From CAZSSM01 sp964609385 (GTDB taxonomy: Bacteria; Planctomycetota; Planctomycetia; Isosphaerales; Isosphaeraceae), in contig CAZSSM010000038.1 of assembly GCA_964609385.1 (NCBI GenBank), positions 1 to 64,000 of the forward strand: a stretch of 64,000 bases of DNA, in the 5' to 3' direction. Shown here piece by piece: positions 29,852-39,211 of this stretch. A program made the position numbers and the translations under genes. Positions within the stretch are counted from its first letter, which is position 1, and each line of letters begins with the position of its first letter. Under the pieces are notes generated by a model, which saw only the letters and a program-made list of their open reading frames with translations, had not been told where the DNA came from and ran no database searches.

Positions 29852-30913
29852 ATGTTCGGCAGATCGATGCATGGAATGCTCGGGGTTCGCGCCGCGACAA
29901 CTCTCCTCGCGATGATCGGATTGGGGACGGGCCTCGCGGGCCCGTCACACGGGATCGTCGTGGTCAATTCCGAGCCGCTCACCCAGCCTCCCGAGTATGG
30001 CGTCGACGCCCAGGGCTGGCACGCGACCGGGACCTGGAACAACTTCGCGGCCACCGCGATCAGCCCGAACCACATCATCACCGCTCGGCATACCGGGGGA
30101 TCCCTGGCCGAGGACGTGTTCATCCTCGACGGAGTCGAATACACGGCGATTGCCCGGCACCTGGCCCCCAACAATGCGGATCTGTCGATCTGGGAAATCG
30201 ATCCGAGTCAGACGATCGAAACCTATGTGCCAATCTACGATGGACCCAGTCCGGTCGGCGAGTCGGCCGTCCTGATCGGCTCGGGGCGCCGCAAGGCGGA
30301 TCCGGTCCGGGCCGATGGCATGGCCTGGGACGGCGGCTGGGAACTCGTGCGCGGCAGCAGTGGGACGATGACCTGGGGGACCAACCAAGTCGATGCGATC
30401 GTCACCGACAATCGGGGGAACGAGTTTCTGGCCTTCGACTTCGACTTCGGGACCAGCTACGAGGAGGGGATCCCGGTCCTGGGCGATTCCGGTGGCGGCG
30501 CCTTCGTGATCTTGCCCAATGGCAGCTACGCCTTGGCCGGTGTCCATGTCAGCGCGCTGTTCCAGTTCAGCCGCGATCCTGAGGGGACCGATTTGGTCGA
30601 CGCGGCGCTTTATGATATCCGCGGCCTCTACGTTCAAAGCAATTCCGGCTGGCAATACATCGACCCCAACGAGCCAGCCCCGGTCCCAGCCCTCGCCTAC
30701 TCCATCAGCACGACGTTCCATGCCGATTGGATCCAAAGCGTGATCGAGTCCCAGTCCGGGTCGGGTCAATCGGGTTCCGGCGACGGGGACGGGACGCTGA
30801 CCCCTGAGCCGGGTTCGGCGATCGGCCTGATCATCGGGGCAGTCGGCCTCATGCTCGGGGCGAGGCTGCGTCGTCGGTCGCAGGCGAGGCGACGGACGGC
30901 CGATCCGGTCTGA
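29852..30913 (+). CDS. Trypsin-like serine protease with PEP-CTERM anchor
   Basis: 353 residues from the ATG at 29852, which has AGGGGTGAG upstream. The N-terminus is a signal peptide (hydrophobic core ATTLLAMIGLGTGLA). The chymotrypsin-fold triad is visible: His in AISPNHIITARHTGG, Asp in NNADLSIWEID, and Ser in VLGDSGGGAF. A Gly/Ser linker leads to a C-terminal PEP-CTERM signal: TPEPGSA, a hydrophobic helix, then an Arg-rich end. Such proteins are exported and processed by an exosortase and are often tied to extracellular polysaccharide, which fits the surrounding glycosyltransferases. No exosortase gene is in the window. Confidence 0.88.
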   Translation: MFGRSMHGMLGVRAATTLLAMIGLGTGLAGPSHGIVVVNSEPLTQPPEYGVDAQGWHATGTWNNFAATAISPNHIITARHTGGSLAEDVFILDGVEYTAIARHLAPNNADLSIWEIDPSQTIETYVPIYDGPSPVGESAVLIGSGRRKADPVRADGMAWDGGWELVRGSSGTMTWGTNQVDAIVTDNRGNEFLAFDFDFGTSYEEGIPVLGDSGGGAFVILPNGSYALAGVHVSALFQFSRDPEGTDLVDAALYDIRGLYVQSNSGWQYIDPNEPAPVPALAYSISTTFHADWIQSVIESQSGSGQSGSGDGDGTLTPEPGSAIGLIIGAVGLMLGARLRRRSQARRRTADPV

Positions 30914-30914
30914 T

Positions 30915-32018
30915 CTAGGATCGGGCCAGATCCTCATAGAGCGCGGCGAACTGGTCGATCATGGTCTCGAGCCCGAAGCATCGCCCGACCCGTTCACGGC
31001 CGGCACGCCCCATCCTCATGGCCAGTTCGGGATCGCGGACGAGCCGTCGGATCGCCTCGGTGTGAGCCCCCACATCGTCGATCGGTACGAGCAAGCCGGT
31101 TTCCCCATCGACGACCAGTTCACGGGTCCCCGGCGCGGCGGTGGCCACGACCGGCTTGGCGAACCGCATCGCCTCCAGGACCACGTTGGGCAGCCCTTCA
31201 TAGCGACTGGGGAGCACGAGCAGGTCGGCGGCGGCCAGCAGGCGCGGAACGTCCTCGCGATGGCCGAGGAACCGGACCGCGCCGCCGAGCAGGCCGAAGC
31301 TCCGCGCCTGCTCCTCTAAAGTCGTCCGCAGCGGGCCGTCGCCGGCGATCAAGGTCACCACACCCGGCTCGACATGCTGGAGGAGGTCGAGGCTCCGCAG
31401 CAACACGTCAACACCTTTCTGCGGGGCCAGTCGACCGGCGAACAGGACCAACCGCGTCGTGGCCTCCAAGCCGAACTCACGGCGGACCTGCGCGGGGTCG
31501 ACCTCCGTTGGCTCTTCCGGCCCGATCCCCGAATAGATCCGGGCGAGCTTGGCCTCGGGGATCCCGAGGTCGCGGTAGTACTGCACGACCGCCTCGGAGT
31601 TGCCCACGACCCGGTCGGTCCAGCGGGCCAGCCAACGGTCGACGACCCGCTCCAGACGTCCCTTCCAGAGGTCGACGGCCATCTCGGTGGCGAGGATCAC
31701 CGGGACCCCAGCCCGATGCGCCGCCAGGCGCCCATAGGCGTTGCCGGCGAAGATCCAGGTCTGGACCACGTCGAAGCGGCCGTCACGGACGAACGCCTCG
31801 AGCCGTCGGTAGCCGACCGGATCGATCTTGTGCCGCTTACCGATCAAGGTCACCGGAACGCCGGCGGCGCGAAGGTCGACCTCCAACGGCCCCAGCCGCG
31901 TCAGGGCCGCCACCTCGACCCGGAACCGGTCGCGCGGCAGGCCGCAGGCCAACAGCATCATCTGCTTCTCGGCCCCGGAACGGTCCAGGGTCGGGATCAC
32001 CTGCAAAACGTGTAGCAC
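30915..32018 (-). CDS. Glycosyltransferase family 4
   Basis: 367 residues, complete GT-B fold. It opens MLHVLQVIPTLDRSGAEKQM with the acceptor-side Gly-Ala-Glu motif, then has LVLFAGRLAPQKGVDVLL, and the donor E-x7-E motif EGLPNVVLE with AMRFAKPVVA. Members with this layout add sugars to lipid-linked oligosaccharides of exopolysaccharide or O-antigen type. Its stop lies two bases from the stop of the convergent PEP-CTERM protease. It shares the strand with the Uma2 gene 46 bp upstream and another GT4 beyond it. Confidence 0.92.
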   Translation of the reverse strand: MLHVLQVIPTLDRSGAEKQMMLLACGLPRDRFRVEVAALTRLGPLEVDLRAAGVPVTLIGKRHKIDPVGYRRLEAFVRDGRFDVVQTWIFAGNAYGRLAAHRAGVPVILATEMAVDLWKGRLERVVDRWLARWTDRVVGNSEAVVQYYRDLGIPEAKLARIYSGIGPEEPTEVDPAQVRREFGLEATTRLVLFAGRLAPQKGVDVLLRSLDLLQHVEPGVVTLIAGDGPLRTTLEEQARSFGLLGGAVRFLGHREDVPRLLAAADLLVLPSRYEGLPNVVLEAMRFAKPVVATAAPGTRELVVDGETGLLVPIDDVGAHTEAIRRLVRDPELAMRMGRAGRERVGRCFGLETMIDQFAALYEDLARS

Positions 32019-32064
32019 CCGGGCCTCTCGAGAAAGGGTTCGTGGTGGGCGAACCGCGCGATGC

Positions 32065-32961
32065 TCAGACCTCGTCGGGATCCAACCCCGACTCGCGGAG
32101 CCGACGCATCAAATCGGTGAGCCGACGGTCGGCCTCCTCGGCGCGCAAACGCTCCCGCTCCGCCTCTTGCTGCGCGCGTTCGGTCTCTTGGCGTTCCTGC
32201 TCCAACCGCTCTTGAGCTTGCTCAGCACGAAGACGTTCCTGCTCGGCATGCTCTCGAGCTTGTTCGGCCTGTTCTTGAGCCTGCACAGCCCGGAGACGCT
32301 CCCGCTCCGCGCGTTGGCGTTCCTGCTCGGCGCGGTCCCGATACCGCTCGTACTGCTCACGGAACCGGGCCGAACTCCGGACCCACTCCTGGAACGAGCG
32401 GAAGCGACGGCCGTCCGGACCGGTCAGGAGCAAGTCCTTCCCACGCCGTTCGAAGCGGACGCCGAGCCGAGGGCTCACCCAGCCCAAGATCGCCTCGATC
32501 GGATCCAAGCGTTGCTCTCGGCGAAGATAGCCTTCGAGCGTTCCGTGCTGGGGATCATAGACGTAATACTCGTCGACTCCGTGGACCTGGTAGAACCGAC
32601 GCTTGGCCTCGGAGTCGGCCGGCGTGTTGGTGTGTGAGAGGACCTCGAAGACGACTTGCGGGGCCAGGTCTTCCTCGAGCCACTGGCGGTACGAGCGGCG
32701 ATGCGGGTTCCTGGGCCGCCCGAAGACGACCATCGCATCGGGCGCGGCGTTGATCTCGGGATGACCCTCGATCGGGTACCAGAGCAGGTCGGCGGCCACG
32801 AAGACGTCGTCGCGGTCGGCCAGGAGCCGTTCGATGCCCTCCTTAATGGTGACGATCCAGCGGTACTGAAGCGTGCTCTCGGCCATCGGTTTCCCATCGG
32901 AGTCCGAATATAGCGGATCCGGGTGGGGATAGAGAATGTTGGATCGCGACACCAAACTCAT
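32065..32961 (-). CDS. Uma2-family (DUF820) endonuclease-like protein with coiled-coil tail
   Basis: 298 residues from the ATG at 32961, which has GGAGGTG upstream. Residues about 25-190 match the Uma2 restriction-endonuclease-like fold: NAAPDAMVVFG (Asp), LAPQVVFEVLS (Glu) and the downstream region with EAKRRFYQVHGVDEYYVYDP. From about 205 the rest is a single highly charged coiled coil of Glu/Arg/Gln heptads. Uma2 genes occur in many copies in cyanobacteria and planctomycetes and are of uncertain function. The position between glycosyltransferases does not suggest a link to them. Confidence 0.85.
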   Translation of the reverse strand: MSLVSRSNILYPHPDPLYSDSDGKPMAESTLQYRWIVTIKEGIERLLADRDDVFVAADLLWYPIEGHPEINAAPDAMVVFGRPRNPHRRSYRQWLEEDLAPQVVFEVLSHTNTPADSEAKRRFYQVHGVDEYYVYDPQHGTLEGYLRREQRLDPIEAILGWVSPRLGVRFERRGKDLLLTGPDGRRFRSFQEWVRSSARFREQYERYRDRAEQERQRAERERLRAVQAQEQAEQAREHAEQERLRAEQAQERLEQERQETERAQQEAERERLRAEEADRRLTDLMRRLRESGLDPDEV

Positions 32962-33063
32962 CGTCGGCACCTCCGGACGGGACGGGCCAGGTCGAGGCGC
33001 ATCGCCCCGGCCAGCCATGGGAGCATTCGGATCGTCCGTCGATCCACATCGTCCGTTGATCCA

Positions 33064-34200
33064 CTATGCCTTGGTGGTCCTGGACAGGCAATCGCGGAAC
33101 AGCTCCAGGTGCTGACGCGCCATCGCCTGGACCGAATAGCCTTGGCGGACCCGTTCGCGCGCCGCCTGGGCCCGGACTCGGGCGGCGTCCGGCTCGGCCC
33201 AGGTCCGGAGGATCGCCTCAGCGATCGACGACGGATCGCCCGGCAACGCCAGCAAGCCATGGACCTCGTCATCAACCAGGCGCTGGTTGCCCGGGATCGC
33301 CGAGGCGACCACGGGGATGCCCAGACCCATCGCCTCCAGCAACGCGATGCTCATCCCCTCCTCGTGCGAGGGCAGAACGAACAGGTCGGCCTGGCAGAGC
33401 TGGTCGACCGGCTCGTCCATCGAACCCGGCATCGCCACCGACGTCCCCAAGCCATGCCGGACCACCAGGGCCTCCAGCGTCGGACGCTCGGGACCTTCGC
33501 CGATCAGGGTCAATCGCGCTTCGAGATGGACCTGACGGACCCGAGGCCAGGCCTCGACCAACGCATCGAGACCTTTTTCCTTGGCCAATCTCCCGACGAA
33601 CATCGCCCTCGGCGCGTCCGTCCAGGCCGGGCGCGGGCTCCAGGCCGGTTCGGGGACCGGGACGCCATTGGGCCGATCGACGATTCGAGCCGGATCATAG
33701 CCGTCGGCCTCCAATTCGGCGCGGATCGCCGCGGAGATCGCCACGACCGCATCGGCGGACCGCGTCCGACGCGCGATCCATCGGCCGAACCGCCCCCAAC
33801 CCTGCCAGGCGATGTCCCCGGTCGCCCCGGCCCCCTCGGGCCGCAGGATTACCGGGAAGCCCAGGCGACGCCCGACACCGATCGCCACATAAGCGTCGTG
33901 CTTGAGCATCGAGACGTAGGCAACATCCGGTGGGTCGTCGACTAACGCTCGGCGCAGGGCCCGCATGTACAAGAGTGTGCCGATGAACCGGAGCCCCGAC
34001 GTCGGCAAGCGGCGGACCCGGAGCCGGTCGACGACCCGCTCCTCCACCGGCAAATCGAGACCCGGCACCGATGAGGTCAAGACGGTCACCTCGGCCTCCG
34101 CTTCGGCCAAGGCCGGCGCCAGATAACTCAGGACCTTTTCCGCCCCACCGATCAGCGGAGGGAACCGCCGGGTAATCAATGCGATCCGCAACATTTTCAT
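33064..34200 (-). CDS. Glycosyltransferase family 4
   Basis: 378 residues with a full GT-B fold. The start MKMLRIALITRRFPPLIGGAEKV carries the Gly-Gly-Ala-Glu loop. RAMFVGRLAKEKGLDALV marks the second Rossmann domain, and EGMSIALLE followed by AMGLGIPVVA is the E-x7-E donor motif. With three other GT4 genes nearby it suggests assembly of a branched surface glycan. It is the first gene of a minus-strand run toward 30915, with the Uma2 gene in between. Confidence 0.92.
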   Translation of the reverse strand: MKMLRIALITRRFPPLIGGAEKVLSYLAPALAEAEAEVTVLTSSVPGLDLPVEERVVDRLRVRRLPTSGLRFIGTLLYMRALRRALVDDPPDVAYVSMLKHDAYVAIGVGRRLGFPVILRPEGAGATGDIAWQGWGRFGRWIARRTRSADAVVAISAAIRAELEADGYDPARIVDRPNGVPVPEPAWSPRPAWTDAPRAMFVGRLAKEKGLDALVEAWPRVRQVHLEARLTLIGEGPERPTLEALVVRHGLGTSVAMPGSMDEPVDQLCQADLFVLPSHEEGMSIALLEAMGLGIPVVASAIPGNQRLVDDEVHGLLALPGDPSSIAEAILRTWAEPDAARVRAQAARERVRQGYSVQAMARQHLELFRDCLSRTTKA

Positions 34201-34903
34201 CCCAACATATCAAGACCTCTCCGGCACAGCGGCTTAGCGAGACGATTCGCCGGGTTGTCTTCGATCGACTCGTGTGCCACCACCTCATCATATCGAGACG
34301 CTCCAGCGCCCGATCTCGGTCGCCTTGGGGATTCTCTGAGGGGCTTTGCAAGATCGATGCGAATCGGCAGACCGAACCGACCGATCCCCTTGACGTCGAG
34401 ACCGACCGAGCTGATCGTCCCGATTACCCATTGATCTGTAGCGTCGCCATAGACCATCCCCTCAGAAACATCCCATGTCGACTCGATCGACATGGCACAT
34501 CGCCGGGCTGGCCATCCGCCAGAACCAAGGCAAAGCTTTTCCTTCCGATTCGGGCTGGACCCGTCCGAGGATGTCGTCATCCCCCGGAGGACGCCGGGGC
34601 GGCCTCCGCGGCGGAGGCGTTGCCTGTCCACGTGGTGGTCTCCGAGGTCGGCGAAACCCGTTGGAGACGGCCCCAGGGCCCCGCACAGTTCAGCCAGTGT
34701 GAGTGGGTTGGTGCCGCAGGGACCCCAAGATCGCGGCAGGGTGTCTCGGAAGGGCATGGGCTCCTGACCAAGAGACCGATTGCCAGAATATCGTGGCGAA
34801 CCCAACATGGAGTAACCAGTCGCCTCAACATCGACTTTGCGCTAGGATCTCCGGATGGAGTGCCACACAACTTGAGAAGCATGCTGCGTTGGGAAAGGGC
34901 ATC
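34201..34903. other. Long intergenic region
   Basis: 703 bp with no convincing gene; open frames on both strands are long but have no domain content and poor start sites. A very GC-rich purine/pyrimidine stretch (about 34560-34700) can fold on itself. The octamer GCTAGGAT at 34841-34848 lies 56 bases before the kinase start and may be its -10 region. Confidence 0.4.
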
Positions 34904-37777
34904 ATGAGTCCTTCTGGCACGGATCGGAACCTGCTCTTTGGAATCATGGCGTTGCAGATGGACTTCATTGACCGCGATCGACTGATCGAGGCGATGAACA
35001 TCTGGGTGCTCGAGAAGACCAAGGCGCTCGGCGCCATCCTGGTCGAGCGCGGCGGCCTGAGCGAAAGCCGACGCACCCTGCTCGAATCCCTCGTCGACGA
35101 GCACGTCACCCAGCACGGGGGCGATCCCCAGCGCAGCCTCGCCGCGCTCACCTCCCTCGACTCGGCACGAGCAGCCCTCGAAGCGGTCGCCGATCCCGAC
35201 CTCCAGGCGAGCCTCGACCAAGTCACCATCGATCGGTCGGCCAACGAACTCACCCTGACCGAATCGGTCCCAATCGGCCGGTCGACCAGGCCGGACAACG
35301 ACGCCACCGCCTCGATTCAATCGAGTCAGGACCCCTCCCACGGCCGCTTCCGGATCCTCCGGCCCCACGCCAAAGGCGGCCTGGGCGCTGTCTTCGTGGC
35401 GCAAGACGGCGAACTGAATCGCCAGGTCGCCCTGAAGCAGATCCAGCCCTCGCACGCCGACCGCCCCGAGAGCCGATCCCGATTCCTGCTCGAGGCCGAG
35501 GTCACTGGCGGACTGGAACACCCCGGCATCGTGCCGGTCTATTCGCTCGGCCACGATCCTGACGGCCGCCCCTTCTATGCCATGCGCTTCATCGAGGGGG
35601 ACAGCCTCAAGGGGGCCATCGACCGGTTCCATGCCCCCGACGCTCCTCGGGATCCAGGCCCTCGGGCGCTGGAACTCCAGAAGCTGCTGCGTCGCTTCCT
35701 CGACGTCTGTGAGGCGATCGCCTATGCCCACTCTCGAGGCGTGCTGCACCGCGACTTGAAGCCGGGCAACATCATGGTCGGCCGCTACGGCGAGACGCTC
35801 GTCGTCGACTGGGGCCTGGCCAAGGTCGTCGGCAGACCCGACGACTCCGGCGAGGCCACGCTCCACCCGTCCGCATCGGGAAGCTCCAGCGAAACGTTGC
35901 CCGGCTCGGCCGTCGGCACACCCTCTTATATGAGTCCTGAGCAGGCCAACGGCCAGCTCGACCAGCTCGGCCCCCGCAGCGACGTCTATAGCCTCGGCGC
36001 CACGCTCTATGCCCTGCTGACGGGCCGTCCCCCCGTCGACGGCCCGGACGTCTTTACCGTCCTCGACCGCGTCTGCCGAGGCGACGTCCCGCGACCTCGA
36101 CACGTGCACCCTGAAGTCCCCGAGCCCCTCGATGCCGTCTGCCGCAAGGCGATGGCCCTGGATCCTTCCGAACGCTACGCCTCGCCCCTCGACTTGGCCG
36201 CCGACATCGAGTCTTGGCTGGCCGATGAGCCGGTTTCCGCCTGGCCGGAGCCGCTCCTGACCCGTGCCCGGCGCTGGATCCGGAACCACCAGCGCCTCGT
36301 CTCCGGGGCGGCGGCGGCGATCCTCTCCGGATTCCTCGCGCTCGCCGCGCTGACCATCGTGATCACGGTCTCCAACCGCTGGCTCGACGAGGCCAATAAT
36401 CGGCTCGCCGGCGCCAACTCTCGGATCGTCGCCCAAAACACCCGGATCACCTCACAGAACCAGCAACTCGAGCAGATCAATCGGGACCTCGAACGCGCCC
36501 GATCCCGGGCCGAGCGTCAGCGGGACCAGGCCGAATCGGTCACCGACTTCCTCGTCTCCGGCTTCCAAAGCCCCGACCCGGCCCGAGACGGCCGGACGAT
36601 CACCATCGCCGAGATCCTCTCCCGGAGCGTTGAGGACCTCCGAGAGAGAGGCAACCTCGCCCCCGACACTCGGGCCTCGATCCTCGGCGCGATCGGCGAG
36701 TCTTACATCGGCCTCGGTCTCTTGGCCGAGTCGGTTGACGTCCTGCGGGAGGCCCGCGATCTCCACGTTGAGGCGATCGGCCCCGACCACCCCGACACCC
36801 TCGCCGTGCAGAACGAACTGGCCGACGCCTACCGCGCCTCCGGCCGACTCGATGAGGCGGTCGACCTCTTCGAACAAACCCTCCGGGCCCGTCGGGCTGT
36901 CCTCGGCAACGATCACCCTGACACCCTCGCCACCCAGAACGACCTGGCCGTCGCCTACGAAGACGCCGGCCAGCTCGACGAGGCGATCCCGCTCCTTGAG
37001 GCGACCCTCCGCGCCAAGCGGGCCGCCCTCGGAGATGATCATCCCAACCTCCTCGTCTCACAGCACAATTTGGCCAGCACGTACTACGCCGCCGGCCGCC
37101 TCGAGGAGGCGATCTCCCTCCAAGAAGCCACCCTGAAGGCCGCCAGGGCGCAGTTCGGCGACGACCACCCCGGCACGCTGGCCTCACAGACCAACCTCGC
37201 CGCCTTCTACGAGGACGCCGGGCGGCTTGACGAATCAATCCCGCTCCTTGAGGCGACCCTCCGCGCCAAGCGGGCCGCCCTCGGCAACGACCACCCCTCC
37301 ACCTTGACCTCGCAGAACAACTTGGCCAACCACTACTACGAGGCTGGCCGGCTCGACGAGGCCATCACGCTCTTTGAGCAGACCCGCCGTGCCAGACGAG
37401 ACGTCCTCGGCGAGGCTCACCCGAACACGTTGAACTCGACGTACAACCTCGCCGCCGTCCACCTGAAGTCCGGCCATCCGGCCGAGGCCGAGCCGCTCCT
37501 GCTCGACATCCATCACGTCCTCTCCGAACGGGCCAATTCTCTCCCCGCAGAGCTTCGAGCGGATCGACATCGCCAGTGCCTCAAGCTGCTGGTCCAGGTC
37601 TACGACTCCTGGGACAAGCCCGACGAGGCGAGGCGTTGGCGTCGAATCTTGGAGACCGAGCAGACCGATCCAGGCGTGCTGTCCTTGCCCGACGACGTCT
37701 TCGCCCGACCCGCCAGCGTAGCCCCTGGCGGAGATGACGATGGGCAGAAGGAATCCCCGACAGCCCCAAGTGCGTGA
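34904..37777 (+). CDS. Ser/Thr protein kinase with TM segment and TPR array
   Basis: 957 residues from the ATG at 34904 (GGGAAAGGG upstream). The N-terminal 145 residues are a helical domain seen in planctomycete kinases. The kinase domain has Lys178 (VALKQI), HRDLKPGN with Asp284, and DWG in place of DFG (302-304), then GTPSYMSPEQA. A transmembrane helix (about 467-490) and a coiled coil (about 495-545) follow. About six TPR units of 42 residues (roughly 600-860) are of the NPH-P tetratricopeptide type with repeated LGDDHP or LGNDHP turns. The kinase would face the cytoplasm with the TPR part across the membrane. DWG is common in this kinase group and need not mean inactivity. No substrate is known. 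Confidence 0.92.
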   Translation: MSPSGTDRNLLFGIMALQMDFIDRDRLIEAMNIWVLEKTKALGAILVERGGLSESRRTLLESLVDEHVTQHGGDPQRSLAALTSLDSARAALEAVADPDLQASLDQVTIDRSANELTLTESVPIGRSTRPDNDATASIQSSQDPSHGRFRILRPHAKGGLGAVFVAQDGELNRQVALKQIQPSHADRPESRSRFLLEAEVTGGLEHPGIVPVYSLGHDPDGRPFYAMRFIEGDSLKGAIDRFHAPDAPRDPGPRALELQKLLRRFLDVCEAIAYAHSRGVLHRDLKPGNIMVGRYGETLVVDWGLAKVVGRPDDSGEATLHPSASGSSSETLPGSAVGTPSYMSPEQANGQLDQLGPRSDVYSLGATLYALLTGRPPVDGPDVFTVLDRVCRGDVPRPRHVHPEVPEPLDAVCRKAMALDPSERYASPLDLAADIESWLADEPVSAWPEPLLTRARRWIRNHQRLVSGAAAAILSGFLALAALTIVITVSNRWLDEANNRLAGANSRIVAQNTRITSQNQQLEQINRDLERARSRAERQRDQAESVTDFLVSGFQSPDPARDGRTITIAEILSRSVEDLRERGNLAPDTRASILGAIGESYIGLGLLAESVDVLREARDLHVEAIGPDHPDTLAVQNELADAYRASGRLDEAVDLFEQTLRARRAVLGNDHPDTLATQNDLAVAYEDAGQLDEAIPLLEATLRAKRAALGDDHPNLLVSQHNLASTYYAAGRLEEAISLQEATLKAARAQFGDDHPGTLASQTNLAAFYEDAGRLDESIPLLEATLRAKRAALGNDHPSTLTSQNNLANHYYEAGRLDEAITLFEQTRRARRDVLGEAHPNTLNSTYNLAAVHLKSGHPAEAEPLLLDIHHVLSERANSLPAELRADRHRQCLKLLVQVYDSWDKPDEARRWRRILETEQTDPGVLSLPDDVFARPASVAPGGDDDGQKESPTAPSA

Positions 37778-38067
37778 GGAGGCTGGACCTTCGGCAACGC
37801 CCTCGTGTCTCGAGCCGTCCGATCGCAAGGGTGACGGCGATACGAAGCCGTCGCGATCGACGAAACTCTCCGCAGGACCCGATCGCGTCACGATCGACAC
37901 CGCCCTCGAATCGAATCGTTTGAGATTCGTCTGAGGCGCTCTGGTGCGGGACAGACTCTCGTCACGAGCCCGACTAGGCCAGACAGGGTCGATGGCCTAG
38001 AATGGGGGACTTACCGAGAAGACGTTCGCGTCACGATGTTCCCCAACCCTGCTAGGATCGAAGGATC

Positions 38068-38367
38068 ATGAAGAAGGGCATTCACCCCGAGTATCGTCCC
38101 GTCATCTTCCAGGACGCCTCCAGCGACCTGAAGTTCATCACCCGCTCGACGGTCAAGACCAAGCAGACCGCGACCGGCGACGACGGTCAAGAGTACCCAC
38201 TGGTGATGGTCGATATCTCAAGCCACTCGCACCCGTTCTACACGGGCAAGACCCGGCTGGTCGATACCGCCGGCCGCGTCGAGAAGTTCCGCAAGAAGTT
38301 CGGCGGCAACTATGGCAAGGCCGCCAAGGGCAAGGTCACCAAGAAGCGCAAGGACGACGACGAGTGA
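38068..38367 (+). CDS. rpmE2: 50S ribosomal protein L31 type B
   Basis: 99 residues. It begins MKKGIHPEYRPVIFQDASS and has SSHSHPFYTGK, both marks of type B L31, which lacks the zinc-binding cysteines of type A. In bacteria with both forms type B replaces type A under zinc shortage. The C-terminal 20 residues are a Lys-rich extension. The ATG is preceded by AAGGATC, and the octamer GCTAGGAT ends 10 bases upstream of the ATG. Confidence 0.95.
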   Translation: MKKGIHPEYRPVIFQDASSDLKFITRSTVKTKQTATGDDGQEYPLVMVDISSHSHPFYTGKTRLVDTAGRVEKFRKKFGGNYGKAAKGKVTKKRKDDDE

Positions 38368-38458
38368 GTCGGGGTCGCCTCGACGGTCGCCCTCTTCAGA
38401 TTCAGAGACCAGTGCTCCCGCTTATCGATCGGTCGAAAACTGCCGGCCCGGATCCCGC

Positions 38459-38905
38459 TCACTTGGCGAACAACTGACCGGGATCCTGGAACGCCTTGAA
38501 CTCCAGGGCGTTGCCCGAGGGGTCGTGCAGGAACATCGTCGCCTGCTCGCCGACCTGCCCTTGGAACCGGATCTGGGGCTCGATGATGAAGGCGACGTCG
38601 GCGGCCTTGAGTCGCGTGGCCAGGTCGTGCCAGGCGTCCCAATCCAAGACAAGACCGAAGTGCGGAACCGGCACCTGCTCGCCATCGACGGGGTTATGCA
38701 TCGTCGAGGGGCCGGCGTGTCGGTCCTCGACGGACGGCTGGAGGTGCGCCACGATCTGATGGCCGGCCAGATCGAAGTCGACCCAGGTCTCGGAGCTTCG
38801 TCCCTCGCGGCAGCCGAGCAGGCCGCCGTAAAAAGCGCGAGCCGCCTCCAGATCATGGACTGGGAAGGCCAGGTGGAAGGGGGGCAGAGGGGTCGTGGCC
38901 GTCAT
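38459..38905 (-). CDS. VOC-family (glyoxalase/dioxygenase fold) protein
   Basis: 148 residues, the usual single-unit VOC size of two beta-alpha-beta-beta-beta modules. It opens with FHLAFPVHDLEAARAFYGG, where His is a metal ligand, and closes with ATMFLHDPSGNALEFKAF, where Glu is another. The start at 38905 is chosen because the fold begins immediately; 14 codons upstream are possible. The substrate is unknown; relatives include glyoxalases, dioxygenases and antibiotic-binding proteins. It converges with rpmE2. Confidence 0.85.
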   Translation of the reverse strand: MTATTPLPPFHLAFPVHDLEAARAFYGGLLGCREGRSSETWVDFDLAGHQIVAHLQPSVEDRHAGPSTMHNPVDGEQVPVPHFGLVLDWDAWHDLATRLKAADVAFIIEPQIRFQGQVGEQATMFLHDPSGNALEFKAFQDPGQLFAK

Positions 38906-39211
38906 CGCATCGCCACCGCAACTCGAGGTCGTGACCATCGGCACCATCGGCCGAGGGCATCACCGACGGCCGCCCGCGACCGCACCGAGCGTTCTCGCAG
39001 GGAAGATCGGGCCATCGGTCGATGCCGATCGGCCGGGGCTCTGGCATGGTCGCGCATCGGGACCTGAGTTACGATAGCCCTCGTGGGTAGGACTCACAAG
39101 CAGGGCCGGGAGAAACCCCTCGGAAGACCGGATCGGTCGGGACACCTCGGAGTCGTCCCGGATCGATCACCACCGAAGTCCATTGCGGAAGGCGCAGAAA
39201 GGCGCGGGGTC
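38906..39211. other. Divergent intergenic region
   Basis: 306 bp between the VOC gene and larC, which point apart. No gene is supported. A TACGAT hexamer near 39072 is a possible -10 for larC; no -35 was identified. Confidence 0.3.

Noticed and set aside
34201..34903. Protein-coding gene in the long gap before the kinase
   Set aside because: Open frames exist on both strands, but without domains, ribosome sites or codon preference that favours one frame.
34577..36436. 619-codon minus-strand open frame
   Set aside because: Antisense to the kinase-TPR gene, whose kinase motifs are unambiguous.
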